DNA of 64,000 bases from Pseudotabrizicola sp. GTDB taxonomy: Bacteria; Pseudomonadota; Alphaproteobacteria; Rhodobacterales; Rhodobacteraceae. Position numbers and translations under genes: made by a program. The notes beneath the pieces are model-generated. The model made no database searches. It was not told the origin of the DNA and saw only the letters and a list, made by a program, of their open reading frames with translations. The stretch's first letter is position 1, and each line of letters opens with the position of its first letter. Below are positions 8,863 to 16,591 of the stretch, piece after piece. The DNA lies in assembly GCF_030656345.1 (NCBI RefSeq), contig NZ_JAUSNR010000011.1, positions 1-64,000 on the forward strand, given 5' to 3'.

Positions 8863-9125
8863 TGCGAGACCGACTTTTTTCGCGCCGCATCCTCGGCATT
8901 TTCGATCGCGGTCGTCAGCGCCCATGCCTTCTGGATCACCATGTCAAAGGTCGGTGCCAGCGAATTGCGCGCCCGCTTGGCAATGGTGCATCCTTCTGGT
9001 CCGTCTGCCTGATCGTGCAGAACGGAAAGGCCTTCGATCATTGATGCCAACATGCAGGCTTCGTGCTCCAGGTCGTATTTTTTCAAGCCGGGATCGTTCG
9101 CCGGGGTGGCGTTATTGTCGGTCAT
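8859..9125 (-). CDS. Small satellite protein, function unknown (88 aa), first gene of the early operon
   Basis: The start ATG at 9125 is preceded by AGGA eight bases upstream and lies just after the operator region. The 88-residue product (starting MTDNNATPANDPG) is acidic at the N-terminus and helical afterwards, with no recognised domain. It is the first leftward gene after the divergent promoter controlled by the XRE-like protein and overlaps the next gene by 4 bp. Early satellite genes in this position are often derepression or helper-interference factors; that is analogy only. Confidence 0.6.
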   Translation of the reverse strand: MTDNNATPANDPGLKKYDLEHEACMLASMIEGLSVLHDQADGPEGCTIAKRARNSLAPTFDMVIQKAWALTTAIENAEDAARKKSVSQ

Positions 9126-9151
9126 TGCATTGCATCCTTGTGTGGTGTTTA

Positions 9152-9202
9152 ATACGAAAAGTATCAACACAGGACGGCCCAGAGTGTCAATACCTTTAGT
9201 AT
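9152..9202. promoter_or_regulatory. Divergent control region with two identical-type operators (ATAC-N5-GTAT)
   Basis: Two 13-bp inverted repeats, ATACGAAAAGTAT (9152-9164) and ATACCTTTAGTAT (9190-9202), both followed by CAA, lie with centres 38 bp apart. On the minus strand TTGACA (9190-9185) and GATACT (9165-9160) could be -35 and -10 elements for the early operon, though with long 19-bp spacing; the second element is inside the left operator. The right operator overlaps the first codons of the XRE-type regulator gene. This arrangement suits autorepression by that regulator, in the manner of a CI or Stl switch. Confidence 0.7.
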
Positions 9203-9432
9203 CAATTCGGCAGATCAAGGCCGCGCGCGCGCTTGCAGGCTTATCTCAGACCGATCTAGCTAAAGCGTCAGGGATCTCCCTGCCGACGATCAAACGTCTT
9301 GAGGCGCAGGACGGTGACATAGGCGGTCGCCCTGCTACGGTTGCCGCCATCCGTGCGGCCCTTGAAGGTGCCGGGGTGGTGTTCCTGCCAGAGAACGGGA
9401 ACGGCCCCGGTGTGGCCTTGCGGAAAGAATAA
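9184..9432 (+). CDS. XRE-family helix-turn-helix regulator (satellite master repressor candidate)
   Basis: An 82-residue protein that is almost entirely a Cro/CI-type HTH: QIKAARALAGLSQTDLAKAS followed by GISLPTIKRLE. It is the only rightward gene of the element and diverges from the early operon, the position of CI/Stl-like repressors. No ATG is available near the domain; the GTG at 9184 gives the smallest sensible protein, and the open frame upstream (to 9052) lies over the divergent gene. A palindromic GC-rich segment at about 9433-9462 after the stop may act as a weak terminator but has no T-run. The short form lacks an obvious oligomerisation or cleavage domain, so induction may be by binding of a helper protein rather than by RecA. 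Confidence 0.75.
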   Translation: MSIPLVSIRQIKAARALAGLSQTDLAKASGISLPTIKRLEAQDGDIGGRPATVAAIRAALEGAGVVFLPENGNGPGVALRKE

Positions 9433-9598
9433 GGCCGGGACAGCATCCCGCTTGCCCCGGCCCCTGATCGCCCCCGGTAATGAGCCGTGCCGATCTGCGC
9501 CGCGTCTGGCGAAAGGCCCGGACCGCGCCTTGTCGGGGTTTTCCCACTCACCGACAAACGGGGGTGCTTTGATCAATAGGCGCACCCAGCCTATTCGA
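9433..9598. other. Spacer between regulator and portal gene
   Basis: These 166 bases separate the 3' ends of the rightward regulator and the leftward portal gene. The inverted segments GGCCGGG (9433) and CCCGGCC (9456) can form a hairpin that would help stop convergent transcription. No coding sequence is supported; frames open here are antisense to the regulator. Confidence 0.4.
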
Positions 9599-10696
9599 TC
9601 AGGCCAGCCCGTCGCCGCCGCCCCAATTCACGCTTGTGAACGCCGCGCCAAGTTCTGCCGGTGTCAGGCCCAGTTCCTTGGCCCGCCCCATAGCCTCAAT
9701 CAGAGCCGACAGCGCCCGTGCGCGGCCCCCAGCATCGAAGGCTTGCAACGGTCTGCCCACGTCGATCACCACAGACGCGCCCAGCTTGGCGCTGGCTTCC
9801 TCTGCGATGATTTCGGCCATGGGTTGCAGCATCCATCCCGCAAGGTGCCTCTGCGCCTCGCGCACAAGCGGCCCCTGTGCCATCGGTGTGAACATGGCAG
9901 GCAGGACGCCATAAACTGCGAAGATGGCTCCGCGCGCCGCTTCCAGCGTTTCCCCGGTCATAGCCTTTGACAGATCGGGTGTCAGGTCATCGGGTGACTT
10001 GCCCAAGTTCGGGTGCATCCCTGCCGCTGCCGCCTGTGCCTGCCCCTCGATGATCAGCGTTGAGCCGCGACGGCCCCGGAACGTGCGCCGCATGGTTTCC
10101 ATGTCATCGGCGCTGCCTTCGGGAACGTGCGCAATTTTGCTGCCAATAGGCGAGTCCCGGTAAACGTCACGCAAGGCGGTTTCCACCTCTTGCAAGAGCG
10201 ATGCCGACAGCGCCGCCCGCCGCAAGGGCGATGATCCGGCCCATGGGGTCACAGTGTCGGAACCGATACGCAGATGAAGCACCTCGCCCGCCAGGACGGT
10301 TTCAGATCGCGGCCCCGACACGTCCGACACGCTGCACCGATAGGCGCGGGGGGTGCCGTTGGTCGTGGACAAATCCCAATCAGCACAAGGCAAGAGCTGG
10401 TCCCTGATCAGGAACAGGGCTTCCCCGCGCAAGGCCAGTGATCGCCCGATCATTGCCATGGTGCGCCGGTCCAGTAGATCGGTGCCGGTCACGTCCGACA
10501 GGCAAAGCGCCGATTCCCAGAGGGTGACACAAGATTGAACCGTGCCGGTCAGTTCCCCGATGCCAGATCGGCCGGCAATGTAGCTTTCCCGCGCGCCTAT
10601 GATTTCGGCGGTATAGCCTGCCGCCATGGCCGACCGGGTTTCCGGCAACGGGGTGTGGTCGCCCCTACCCCATTTGAAAATATCCATCAGTCCCAT
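9599..10696 (-). CDS. Phage portal protein (HK97 type)
   Basis: A 365-residue portal protein, which would form the twelve-fold ring at the capsid vertex through which DNA enters. Supporting features are an N-terminal MGLMDIFKWG, the segment DWDLSTTNGTPRAYR, AGEVLHLRIGS and the downstream HPNLGKSPDDL...FAVYGVLPAMF typical of short HK97-family portals. GGAGG sits 7 bp before the ATG. It is the last gene of the head operon and directly follows the protease. It is slightly shorter than the usual 400 residues because the C-terminal tail is brief. Confidence 0.9.
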   Translation of the reverse strand: MGLMDIFKWGRGDHTPLPETRSAMAAGYTAEIIGARESYIAGRSGIGELTGTVQSCVTLWESALCLSDVTGTDLLDRRTMAMIGRSLALRGEALFLIRDQLLPCADWDLSTTNGTPRAYRCSVSDVSGPRSETVLAGEVLHLRIGSDTVTPWAGSSPLRRAALSASLLQEVETALRDVYRDSPIGSKIAHVPEGSADDMETMRRTFRGRRGSTLIIEGQAQAAAAGMHPNLGKSPDDLTPDLSKAMTGETLEAARGAIFAVYGVLPAMFTPMAQGPLVREAQRHLAGWMLQPMAEIIAEEASAKLGASVVIDVGRPLQAFDAGGRARALSALIEAMGRAKELGLTPAELGAAFTSVNWGGGDGLA

Positions 10697-10697
10697 G

Positions 10698-11246
10698 TCA
10701 AAGCCTCCAGCGTTTCAGGGGGTGGAAAACATTCGTGTGGTCGCCCGCACCAATGTTCCAGCATCGCGCCTCGATCTGCGCTTGGGGATAGGCGGGACGG
10801 GTCACTGCGCTGATCTCGAACAGTTCGGCCCGCTGGATGGAACGCAACAGGCCCGCGCCGCGCCGCTCGATCCGCTCCCCACCAGTCGGAACCCGAAAGC
10901 CCGGTGACAGCCCCCGGACAAGGCCAGCGGAATGGGCTGCGAGAAAGTCACGCGCCCAGCTTGTGCCGCCGTCAATGGTCGCCTCGATCACAAGCGCCGC
11001 GTCGGTGTCGGTGACTGTCAGGTTGCCCGCCGCCCGTGAGGCGAGAGGTTTTTCATAATCGTGGCCCGACAGCAGGTGAATATCCTCGCCCGCCTCGATC
11101 CGTTCCGCAAAGGCCCGCGCCTCGATCCGCTCGGCCTTGCCCGGTGCCAGTTCGGTTTCAGTGGAGTATGGGAAGCGCCCGGACAACCGGACGCCCCCAT
11201 TCTCTTGGCGCAGCTCTAACGCGCCATATGCTGCGCCCCAGAGCAT
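10698..11246 (-). CDS. HK97-family prohead (head maturation) protease
   Basis: A 182-residue serine protease of the U35/HK97 family, which cleaves the capsid scaffold domain during assembly. The catalytic His62 is in LLSGHDYEKPLAS and Ser114 in VRGLSPGFRV, with the expected spacing. Its start codon shares TGATG with the capsid stop, so the two are coupled. In HK97 and most prophages the protease lies upstream of the capsid gene; here it follows it, the reversed order described for satellite head modules. Confidence 0.92.
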   Translation of the reverse strand: MLWGAAYGALELRQENGGVRLSGRFPYSTETELAPGKAERIEARAFAERIEAGEDIHLLSGHDYEKPLASRAAGNLTVTDTDAALVIEATIDGGTSWARDFLAAHSAGLVRGLSPGFRVPTGGERIERRGAGLLRSIQRAELFEISAVTRPAYPQAQIEARCWNIGAGDHTNVFHPLKRWRL

Positions 11247-12529
11247 CAGGCCAGCTCCAGCCCGGTCAGGATGCGCAGTTGCGCAGGCCGCGCCACGGTG
11301 AGGTCCATCGTGGCCAAAGCCGTGATGCGAAGACCGCCCGACTGCGCGTCGGTGAACGGGTCGCGGATCACGTCAACAGCGCCCCATGCCCCAACGAAGA
11401 TCGGCGCGACACCGCCCGTTGCGGTCGTCATCACCATGGAAGTTGCAAGCGGGCTTCCAGCGGGCGCAGCCAGTGCGTTGGATGACACGCTGATGTTGCT
11501 CGGGAAGGTGCCAGTGACGCCACGCCCTGCCAGCAGGAAGGCCAGCCGGTAATATTCGGTCGTCTGGGTGATGGTGTTCAAAGTGCCTTCCAGCAGACCG
11601 AACAATTCCGGCCGCATCAGCGCGCGGATTTCGCCCGGTGAAGTGATCAGGTTGCCAGCCATGAAGGCCACAACCTCGGCAAGGAACGTATTGTAGGTCG
11701 GCACATCAGCCACAGCGGTGGCAGTGATGCCGTAGGTTGCAGCGCCGGGAATGATGCCAAGGGGCTGGCCATCGGCCCCGGTGCCCAGAAACACCGCCTT
11801 GTCCATTTCCTGCCCCATAGCGCCCGCCATGTCGCGCCGGATCGCCTGTTCCAGTGCCTCGCCCGACTGTTTCAGGGTCTTGCGGGTGATCCGCATTTGA
11901 ACGCCAAGGGTGTGATCTGGCTTCATGGCCCGGTCAGTGGTGGCATAAGCCGCGCCGGTGGCCACGTTGCCGCCCTCGGTCGCAGCCCATCCTGCCGTGA
12001 CAGCGGAGGTCGTCACAGGCCATTCAATCGCGCCGCTGTCGATGCTGATCATCTGCGCGCCCATCTGACTTGCCACGGAGGCAGGGAAAAGGCGGTCAAT
12101 GATCGGGCGGGTCTGGATCGGGTCAGGGGTGCCGCTGGAAACCGTGTTGCGCTGTTCCAGAGCCGCCCACGGAACGGGGATGCCGCGATAGCCGCCCGCG
12201 CTGCGCAGCTCTTGCACGATTTCCGCTGTCTGGCCCGTCAGGCTTGCGCCCTCATCCAGAGCAAGCGCCACCTGGCGCATTTCGAAACCGGCCATCAGAT
12301 CGGCCCATTCCTTGCCGGAACGGGTTTCCAGTTCGGCCCCGGCTTCGCGCCGCTCGGTGTCTTCGCAGATCAGCGCGGCCCGGTAGCGGGTTTCGTTCTG
12401 GCGAAATTCCAGATCCATGGCTTCGATGCTGCGCACTTCGTCCTCGGTTGGTTTCTCTTTGCCCACCAGACCGGCAAGGGCTTGGCGGATTTCCGACTGA
12501 CGCCGGGTGATTTTGACAGATTCAAGCAT
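11246..12529 (-). CDS. HK97-fold major capsid protein
   Basis: A 427-residue major capsid protein. Residues 1-100 form the charged, helical delta (scaffold) domain, which the protease should remove near residues 100-115. The rest is the HK97 fold: MISIDSGAIEWPVTTS, the E-loop-containing AATEGGNVATGAAYATT, ITRKTLKQS, MDKAVFLGTGADGQPLGII and the C-terminal ITALATMDLTVARPAQLRIL. The start MLESV is supported by GGAG 6 bp upstream; an ATG four codons earlier is less well placed. An own capsid means the element would make its own particle, probably small enough for about 10 kb of DNA or multimers of it. Confidence 0.93.
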   Translation of the reverse strand: MLESVKITRRQSEIRQALAGLVGKEKPTEDEVRSIEAMDLEFRQNETRYRAALICEDTERREAGAELETRSGKEWADLMAGFEMRQVALALDEGASLTGQTAEIVQELRSAGGYRGIPVPWAALEQRNTVSSGTPDPIQTRPIIDRLFPASVASQMGAQMISIDSGAIEWPVTTSAVTAGWAATEGGNVATGAAYATTDRAMKPDHTLGVQMRITRKTLKQSGEALEQAIRRDMAGAMGQEMDKAVFLGTGADGQPLGIIPGAATYGITATAVADVPTYNTFLAEVVAFMAGNLITSPGEIRALMRPELFGLLEGTLNTITQTTEYYRLAFLLAGRGVTGTFPSNISVSSNALAAPAGSPLATSMVMTTATGGVAPIFVGAWGAVDVIRDPFTDAQSGGLRITALATMDLTVARPAQLRILTGLELA

Positions 12530-12875
12530 CTTGTTCTCCATTGCTCGATGGTTTGTCTTTGCCCGCGCTTTCCAGCGTCAGGACACTATCCCGCCATTGC
12601 AGGCGGTCTTTGGATGCAGGCTTGTGCCCACACTCAATTCGGGTTTTCCGGGTGTGACAGGCCGCGCAACGCACAGCCAAATTCGCCGGGGAAAAGGCCA
12701 ATTCGGGGTTGGTCCGAACAGGCTTGACGTGATCGACTTCAAGCCGCCGCTGTGAGCCGCAATCGACACAGGCCCAGCCGTCCCGTTCTAGGACTGCATG
12801 GCGCAGAACCTGCCAGCGCCGGGTTGACGTGACCCGCTTGGAATGGCGGTGATGTTCGGCGCGGGTCAGGCCCAT
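12522..12875 (-). CDS. HNH endonuclease of the packaging module
   Basis: A 117-residue HNH nuclease with a zinc knuckle: C36-x2-C39, D48-H49 in LEVDHVKPV, then N65 and C70-x2-C73 followed by H74. In cos-type phages such as HK97 the HNH protein works with the terminase to cut at cos. It overlaps the terminase 3' end by 10 bp and the capsid 5' end by 8 bp, so it belongs to the head operon. Together with the large terminase it suggests cos-type rather than headful packaging. Confidence 0.9.
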   Translation of the reverse strand: MGLTRAEHHRHSKRVTSTRRWQVLRHAVLERDGWACVDCGSQRRLEVDHVKPVRTNPELAFSPANLAVRCAACHTRKTRIECGHKPASKDRLQWRDSVLTLESAGKDKPSSNGEQDA

Positions 12876-14512
12876 TCGAGCCTCGCTTTCCGCGTCGGTG
12901 CAGCCTTGCGCCGCTGCCCTTCGGCAACAGCCAGCACAACCGCCGCCGCCGCGTCGATCCGCCCCAAGGACCTTGCCTTGGCCAGCTTGTGATTGTTCGC
13001 GGGGTCCACCAGCGTGATTGCATCGGCAAAGGCAGACCGCAGCAGCAGGCTCGGCGTCGTCACAACCTCGCCGTCAAACAGCGCGCGCCGGAACCGCTCA
13101 ATATCCTCGCTGCCATCCTTCCAGCCAAACCCGCGCCACATGAACGGGACGCGCAGCCCAGCGCCGTTCATGGCCTCGACAAACTCGGCATGTCGGAAAC
13201 GGTCGCCCACGATAGCGGCAATCTCTGCACCATCTGCCATCCGCACCAAAGAGGCGAGCCACGGCCCCGGCGGGACAGTGTTTTCACCCATGACAGACAG
13301 TTCGCCCCGGTCGTGCATTTCGACATAGCGCCCTGACACGCCGTCAGACGCGCCCCTGTCGCTTAAGGACGGAATGGCGGGGAAGGTGCCCACCGCCTCC
13401 AAGCGCCCTGTTTCCGGCCAGTAGAACGCCGCTGCCGACATGCTGCGACTGCCGCCCAGGTCAACGCCAAGGATGCAGGCCCCGCGCCGTTCTGGCAGGG
13501 CGTCGGGTGCCACCTCAGCCGACAGCCATTCGTCAACCGTGACCAGCACAGAACGGTCTTCGGAATTGCAACGCTCATTGCGGTTGAGATTCCTGAAACT
13601 GGACAGCGCCGAACCGCCGCGCGCAATCGCCCGCCGTGCCTGTGCCACCAGCCATTCAGGGCTTGCGCCGATGCCCTCGGCAGAGCCGGGGTTGGCAATC
13701 AGGAGGCTTTCCAGATCATCCGCAGGCAGACCGAAAGCGGGTCGATGTTCCTGCACATAGGTGCCGGGTGGCGGTTCATCCAGCCAGCGGGAAAAGGTGT
13801 TGGCGTCGTCCGGTGCCGATGTGCTGATGATCAGCGCCCGCCCGTTCCGTTTGCCCAGACCGGACAGGATTGCGTTTTCCAGAGCGTCGCCCTTGTCGCG
13901 TTCCCATGCAGCCCGCTCGTCCAGAATGGCCAGCGTCGGTGCGCCGCCGAGAATAGACTTGCCATCAGCCGGGATGACGCGCAGCAGCCCGCCGCCGTTT
14001 GCGGAATACTCCACCTCCATTTTGTAACCGCGCCGGATGGTGAACAGGTCTTGTTCCGCCTCTGGCAAGCGTTCCACAAAGCCGACGACGAATTGAAATG
14101 CGGTCTTCGCCTGATCACGGTTCCGCGCTGCCAGAATGATTTCCCGCTTGGGCTGATCATCCCAGACGCCCATCACAGCCCCAAGGCCAATGCCAGCCGC
14201 CGTCGCGGTCTTGGCGTTACCTCTGCCGATGGACAGACAGCCGACCATGACGCCATCAGCCAGTGCGCCCCGAATGAACAGCTTTTGATATTCGGCCAGC
14301 TTCACAGCCTGCCCCGCAAGCGGTCCCTCGGGAACGATCAGGGTTTGCAGAAACTCGATTGCCGTCGCCGCAATATCCCCCCCGGATTTTTTCGGGTGCG
14401 CCGTGGGAGGGAGCGAAAGACTCCCCCCCACGGTACCCGGCCCGGTTGCTTTGCGGTCATTGGGACCATTCTTGCGGGGTCTGCCGCGCGTTCGTTTGAT
14501 TTGCTCGGTCAT
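12866..14512 (-). CDS. Terminase large subunit
   Basis: A 548-residue terminase ATPase-nuclease. The deviant Walker A is GRGNAKT (96-102), Walker B with the catalytic Glu is LAILDE (194-199), the coupling motif is in ISTSAPD (near 230), and the nuclease domain begins with Asp351 in LGVDLGGS and continues with a second Asp in VGDRF. The N-terminus is odd: an AT-hook-like RGRPRK at 9-14 inside a 45-residue basic, disordered-looking tail. No small terminase is encoded, so this tail might take part in DNA recognition; that is speculation. The start overlaps the connector stop by 4 bp. Confidence 0.92.
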   Translation of the reverse strand: MTEQIKRTRGRPRKNGPNDRKATGPGTVGGSLSLPPTAHPKKSGGDIAATAIEFLQTLIVPEGPLAGQAVKLAEYQKLFIRGALADGVMVGCLSIGRGNAKTATAAGIGLGAVMGVWDDQPKREIILAARNRDQAKTAFQFVVGFVERLPEAEQDLFTIRRGYKMEVEYSANGGGLLRVIPADGKSILGGAPTLAILDERAAWERDKGDALENAILSGLGKRNGRALIISTSAPDDANTFSRWLDEPPPGTYVQEHRPAFGLPADDLESLLIANPGSAEGIGASPEWLVAQARRAIARGGSALSSFRNLNRNERCNSEDRSVLVTVDEWLSAEVAPDALPERRGACILGVDLGGSRSMSAAAFYWPETGRLEAVGTFPAIPSLSDRGASDGVSGRYVEMHDRGELSVMGENTVPPGPWLASLVRMADGAEIAAIVGDRFRHAEFVEAMNGAGLRVPFMWRGFGWKDGSEDIERFRRALFDGEVVTTPSLLLRSAFADAITLVDPANNHKLAKARSLGRIDAAAAVVLAVAEGQRRKAAPTRKARLEWA

Positions 14513-15054
14513 GCGCGCACCTTGCGATGACGTGCGATGATGCGAGCAACAGCAGGTGGCAGGCCACGGGGTGCCTCTGTGCTGCCGCGTTCATCGAACG
14601 ATGCGCAGACATGCTCTTGTATAGCCAATGCCAGATCAGCCGGCACACTCGCTGCATCCTCCCCATAGCCAGCGGGATAGCTGATGCGCAGACGTGCGCC
14701 GGGTGTGGTGGTGGTGAAATGCAATCTGGGATATCTGCCCGCTTCCAGCCACCAGCCAGACATGACAGGCGTTGCGGTGCCGTCTGCCTCGATCACTGCC
14801 ACGGTGACGGTTGCGCCCTCAGCCACAGGCCCGACAGGCAGGGCGATGATGCAGCCCGGCCATTGATCGGTAATCGTGGTGATGGTCTGATCCATGAAAG
14901 CCAGATCACAATATGCTTCGATCTCGGCCACCGCTGCATGCGCAAGCGCGGCGATCTCTGCATCGGCAATGCTGTCCGTGAAGCGCAGACGCGCCTTGAC
15001 CGATACCAGATCGAAGGCCGGTGCGGTGGCAATGGGGGTGCGGTTGTAGTTCAT
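14509..15054 (-). CDS. Head-tail connector protein (HK97 gp6 / phiE125 gp8 type)
   Basis: A 181-residue protein typical of gp6-like connectors: an N-terminal helical bundle (LVSVKARLRFTDSIADAEI), a beta insert (WWLEAGRYPRLHFT), ISYPAGYG, and a C-terminal helix. These form a ring under the portal to which tail or head-closure proteins attach, so the satellite provides the surface that a helper tail would bind. A GGAAAGAGG site precedes the ATG. It is unusual that the connector precedes the terminase; in prophages it follows the capsid. Confidence 0.85.
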   Translation of the reverse strand: MNYNRTPIATAPAFDLVSVKARLRFTDSIADAEIAALAHAAVAEIEAYCDLAFMDQTITTITDQWPGCIIALPVGPVAEGATVTVAVIEADGTATPVMSGWWLEAGRYPRLHFTTTTPGARLRISYPAGYGEDAASVPADLALAIQEHVCASFDERGSTEAPRGLPPAVARIIARHRKVRA

Positions 15055-15074
15055 GGCTTTGCCTCTTTCCTTGG

Positions 15075-15107
15075 GAGTGCGCGCCCGCCCGAAGGGGCGC
15101 GCAACTC
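15075..15107. other. Long hairpin upstream of the connector/terminase genes (cos or attenuator candidate)
   Basis: GAGT-GCGCGCCC pairs with GGGCGCGC-A-ACTC around an 8-base loop: a 12-bp GC-rich stem with a single bulged A. It lies between the replication gene and the first packaging gene, 20 bp before the connector ATG. No T-run follows in either direction, so it is a poor terminator. A terminase recognition or cos site would be expected just upstream of the terminase genes. The function is not established. Confidence 0.4.
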
Positions 15108-15135
15108 CATAAGGGTGTGGGTGTGTGTAAGAGCA

Positions 15136-15214
15136 GGGGTCGGAACGGGGTTGGAAGCGGGTCGGAAGGCACTACCGCAGGTGGGTTGGAACGGGGTTGG
15201 AAGGGGGTTGGAAG
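15136..15214. repeat. Iteron array, probable replication origin of the satellite
   Basis: Six directly repeated 11-bp units of the form GGGGTYGGAAS occur in two blocks of three without gaps: 15136-15168 and 15182-15214, separated by 13 bp (GCACTACCGCAGG). Units 2, 5 and 6 are identical (GGGGTTGGAAG). The last unit abuts the stop codon of the RepA-like gene. An 11-bp period places all sites on the same face of DNA, as in Rep-binding iterons. Phage satellites and plasmids often place the origin directly after the rep gene. Confidence 0.85.
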
Positions 15215-16591
15215 TCATTCTGCCACCTGCAGAAACTGCCTTTGCTTGGATGGTGGCCCATCGGTGACGATCCGAATTTTGCCGTTGTCCAAGAGGGTTT
15301 TCATTGCAGAGACGAAGGCGTGTTTCTTGATGCCCTCGGCCTTGGGTTCGCTTTGGAAATACAGTGGCGCGTAGTTCTTGCCGCCGCTGGGGTTCACTTT
15401 CACGCCTTGGTCTGTCGTGGATCGCAGCAGGGACATGAAGACCCGCTCGGCTTTGGCATTGCCTGCCATGCGGTCCAGCCCGGTCACGGGTGCATCGGCC
15501 ACGAAGACGCCATTGCGCCAAGTCAGGTTGATTTCGCCGCCCGTGCGCCCGTAGTTAGCCTTCATGGTGCGCAACACCCGCGCGTCGGGGTTCGCCTCAT
15601 AACCATCTTGATTGATCCGCTCGAAGTAGAGCCGCGACCGAACAGAGTTATTCCACCCGGTGCTGCCGGACGTGCCGGAACCGCTATTCAGTCCCGACAG
15701 CGAAGGGTGCGCCAACAGCACAACTGCGCATTGATGCTTGATCGACAGGGCCCGCAACAGGCCGATGAATTGCCGTGCCTGTGCCCGGTCATTCTCATTG
15801 CCGGGGAACAGATCGGCTAGCGTGTCCAGGATCAGCAGAGCGGGCTTCACAGCCGCCATGCGCGCGTCCAGACGCTTGTAGAGCGGTGTCGGCTGCAAGG
15901 GTGCCGTAGGGCTTGCCTGCGAAGCCAAGAGAGCATCCTTGCCCGCGTAGCTGGCCAAGATCAGGTCAGGCACATCGTCATATGTGCAGCCCGTCGATTG
16001 GAGAATATCGTCAAGTCGGCGATGCAATTCGTCTTCGTCATCCTCGGCGGAAAAATACACCACAGGCCCGCCTTTGACGGGGTTTGTGATCCACGGCCCG
16101 CCTGTGACCGATGCCAAAGCCAGTTGCAGCGCCAAGAGGCTTTTCCCGGTGCCCCCATCCCCGCCCAAGAGCGTAACCGTGCGAGACGGGACAAGTCCCT
16201 CCACAAGCCACTCGCGCGGGGGAACGGGTTTGCCTTTCAGCTTGGATGCAGAGAAAAAGTCATCCTCGATCAGATCGGGAATGTTGAGCCAGAGCGTTTT
16301 TTCTGTGCCTCTGGTCCCGTCTTCCCATGCGATGTAAGCCTCATGGAAGACCGCTTCGGGGTGGTCGGCTGCGCAAGGGCGCAGGTTGTCCCGGTCATCC
16401 CAGAGCATTGGCTTTTGCATCTTGATGACAACGCCGATACGCCCGTCTTGACTGGACTGCACCCGCGTTCCTGCCCGAAGGCACCAGACGCCATCATCTC
16501 CGCCGTCCACATCATAGGAAGGGGTTGTGTATTCCTTGCGGTGCACCGCATCATGCCCGCCCAGCGAGTCAAAGCTGCCATCAGCCATCAT
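15215..16591 (-). CDS. RepA-like AAA/RecA-fold ATPase, satellite replication helicase
   Basis: A 458-residue protein with a RecA-type hexameric ATPase core: Walker A GGDGGTGKS at 143-151, a catalytic region FSAEDDEDELHRRL at 180, Walker B LLILDTLADL at 252-261 and a following LLAHPSLSG element. This matches the RSF1010 RepA-like helicases used by phages. The first 120 residues are not a recognisable primase; the last 80 may be a winged helix (KKHAFVSAMKTLLDNGKIRI). It overlaps the upstream gene by 4 bp (ATGA) and is followed directly by the iteron array, so it probably unwinds or recognises that origin. An initiator or primase must come from elsewhere. Confidence 0.85.
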   Translation of the reverse strand: MMADGSFDSLGGHDAVHRKEYTTPSYDVDGGDDGVWCLRAGTRVQSSQDGRIGVVIKMQKPMLWDDRDNLRPCAADHPEAVFHEAYIAWEDGTRGTEKTLWLNIPDLIEDDFFSASKLKGKPVPPREWLVEGLVPSRTVTLLGGDGGTGKSLLALQLALASVTGGPWITNPVKGGPVVYFSAEDDEDELHRRLDDILQSTGCTYDDVPDLILASYAGKDALLASQASPTAPLQPTPLYKRLDARMAAVKPALLILDTLADLFPGNENDRAQARQFIGLLRALSIKHQCAVVLLAHPSLSGLNSGSGTSGSTGWNNSVRSRLYFERINQDGYEANPDARVLRTMKANYGRTGGEINLTWRNGVFVADAPVTGLDRMAGNAKAERVFMSLLRSTTDQGVKVNPSGGKNYAPLYFQSEPKAEGIKKHAFVSAMKTLLDNGKIRIVTDGPPSKQRQFLQVAE

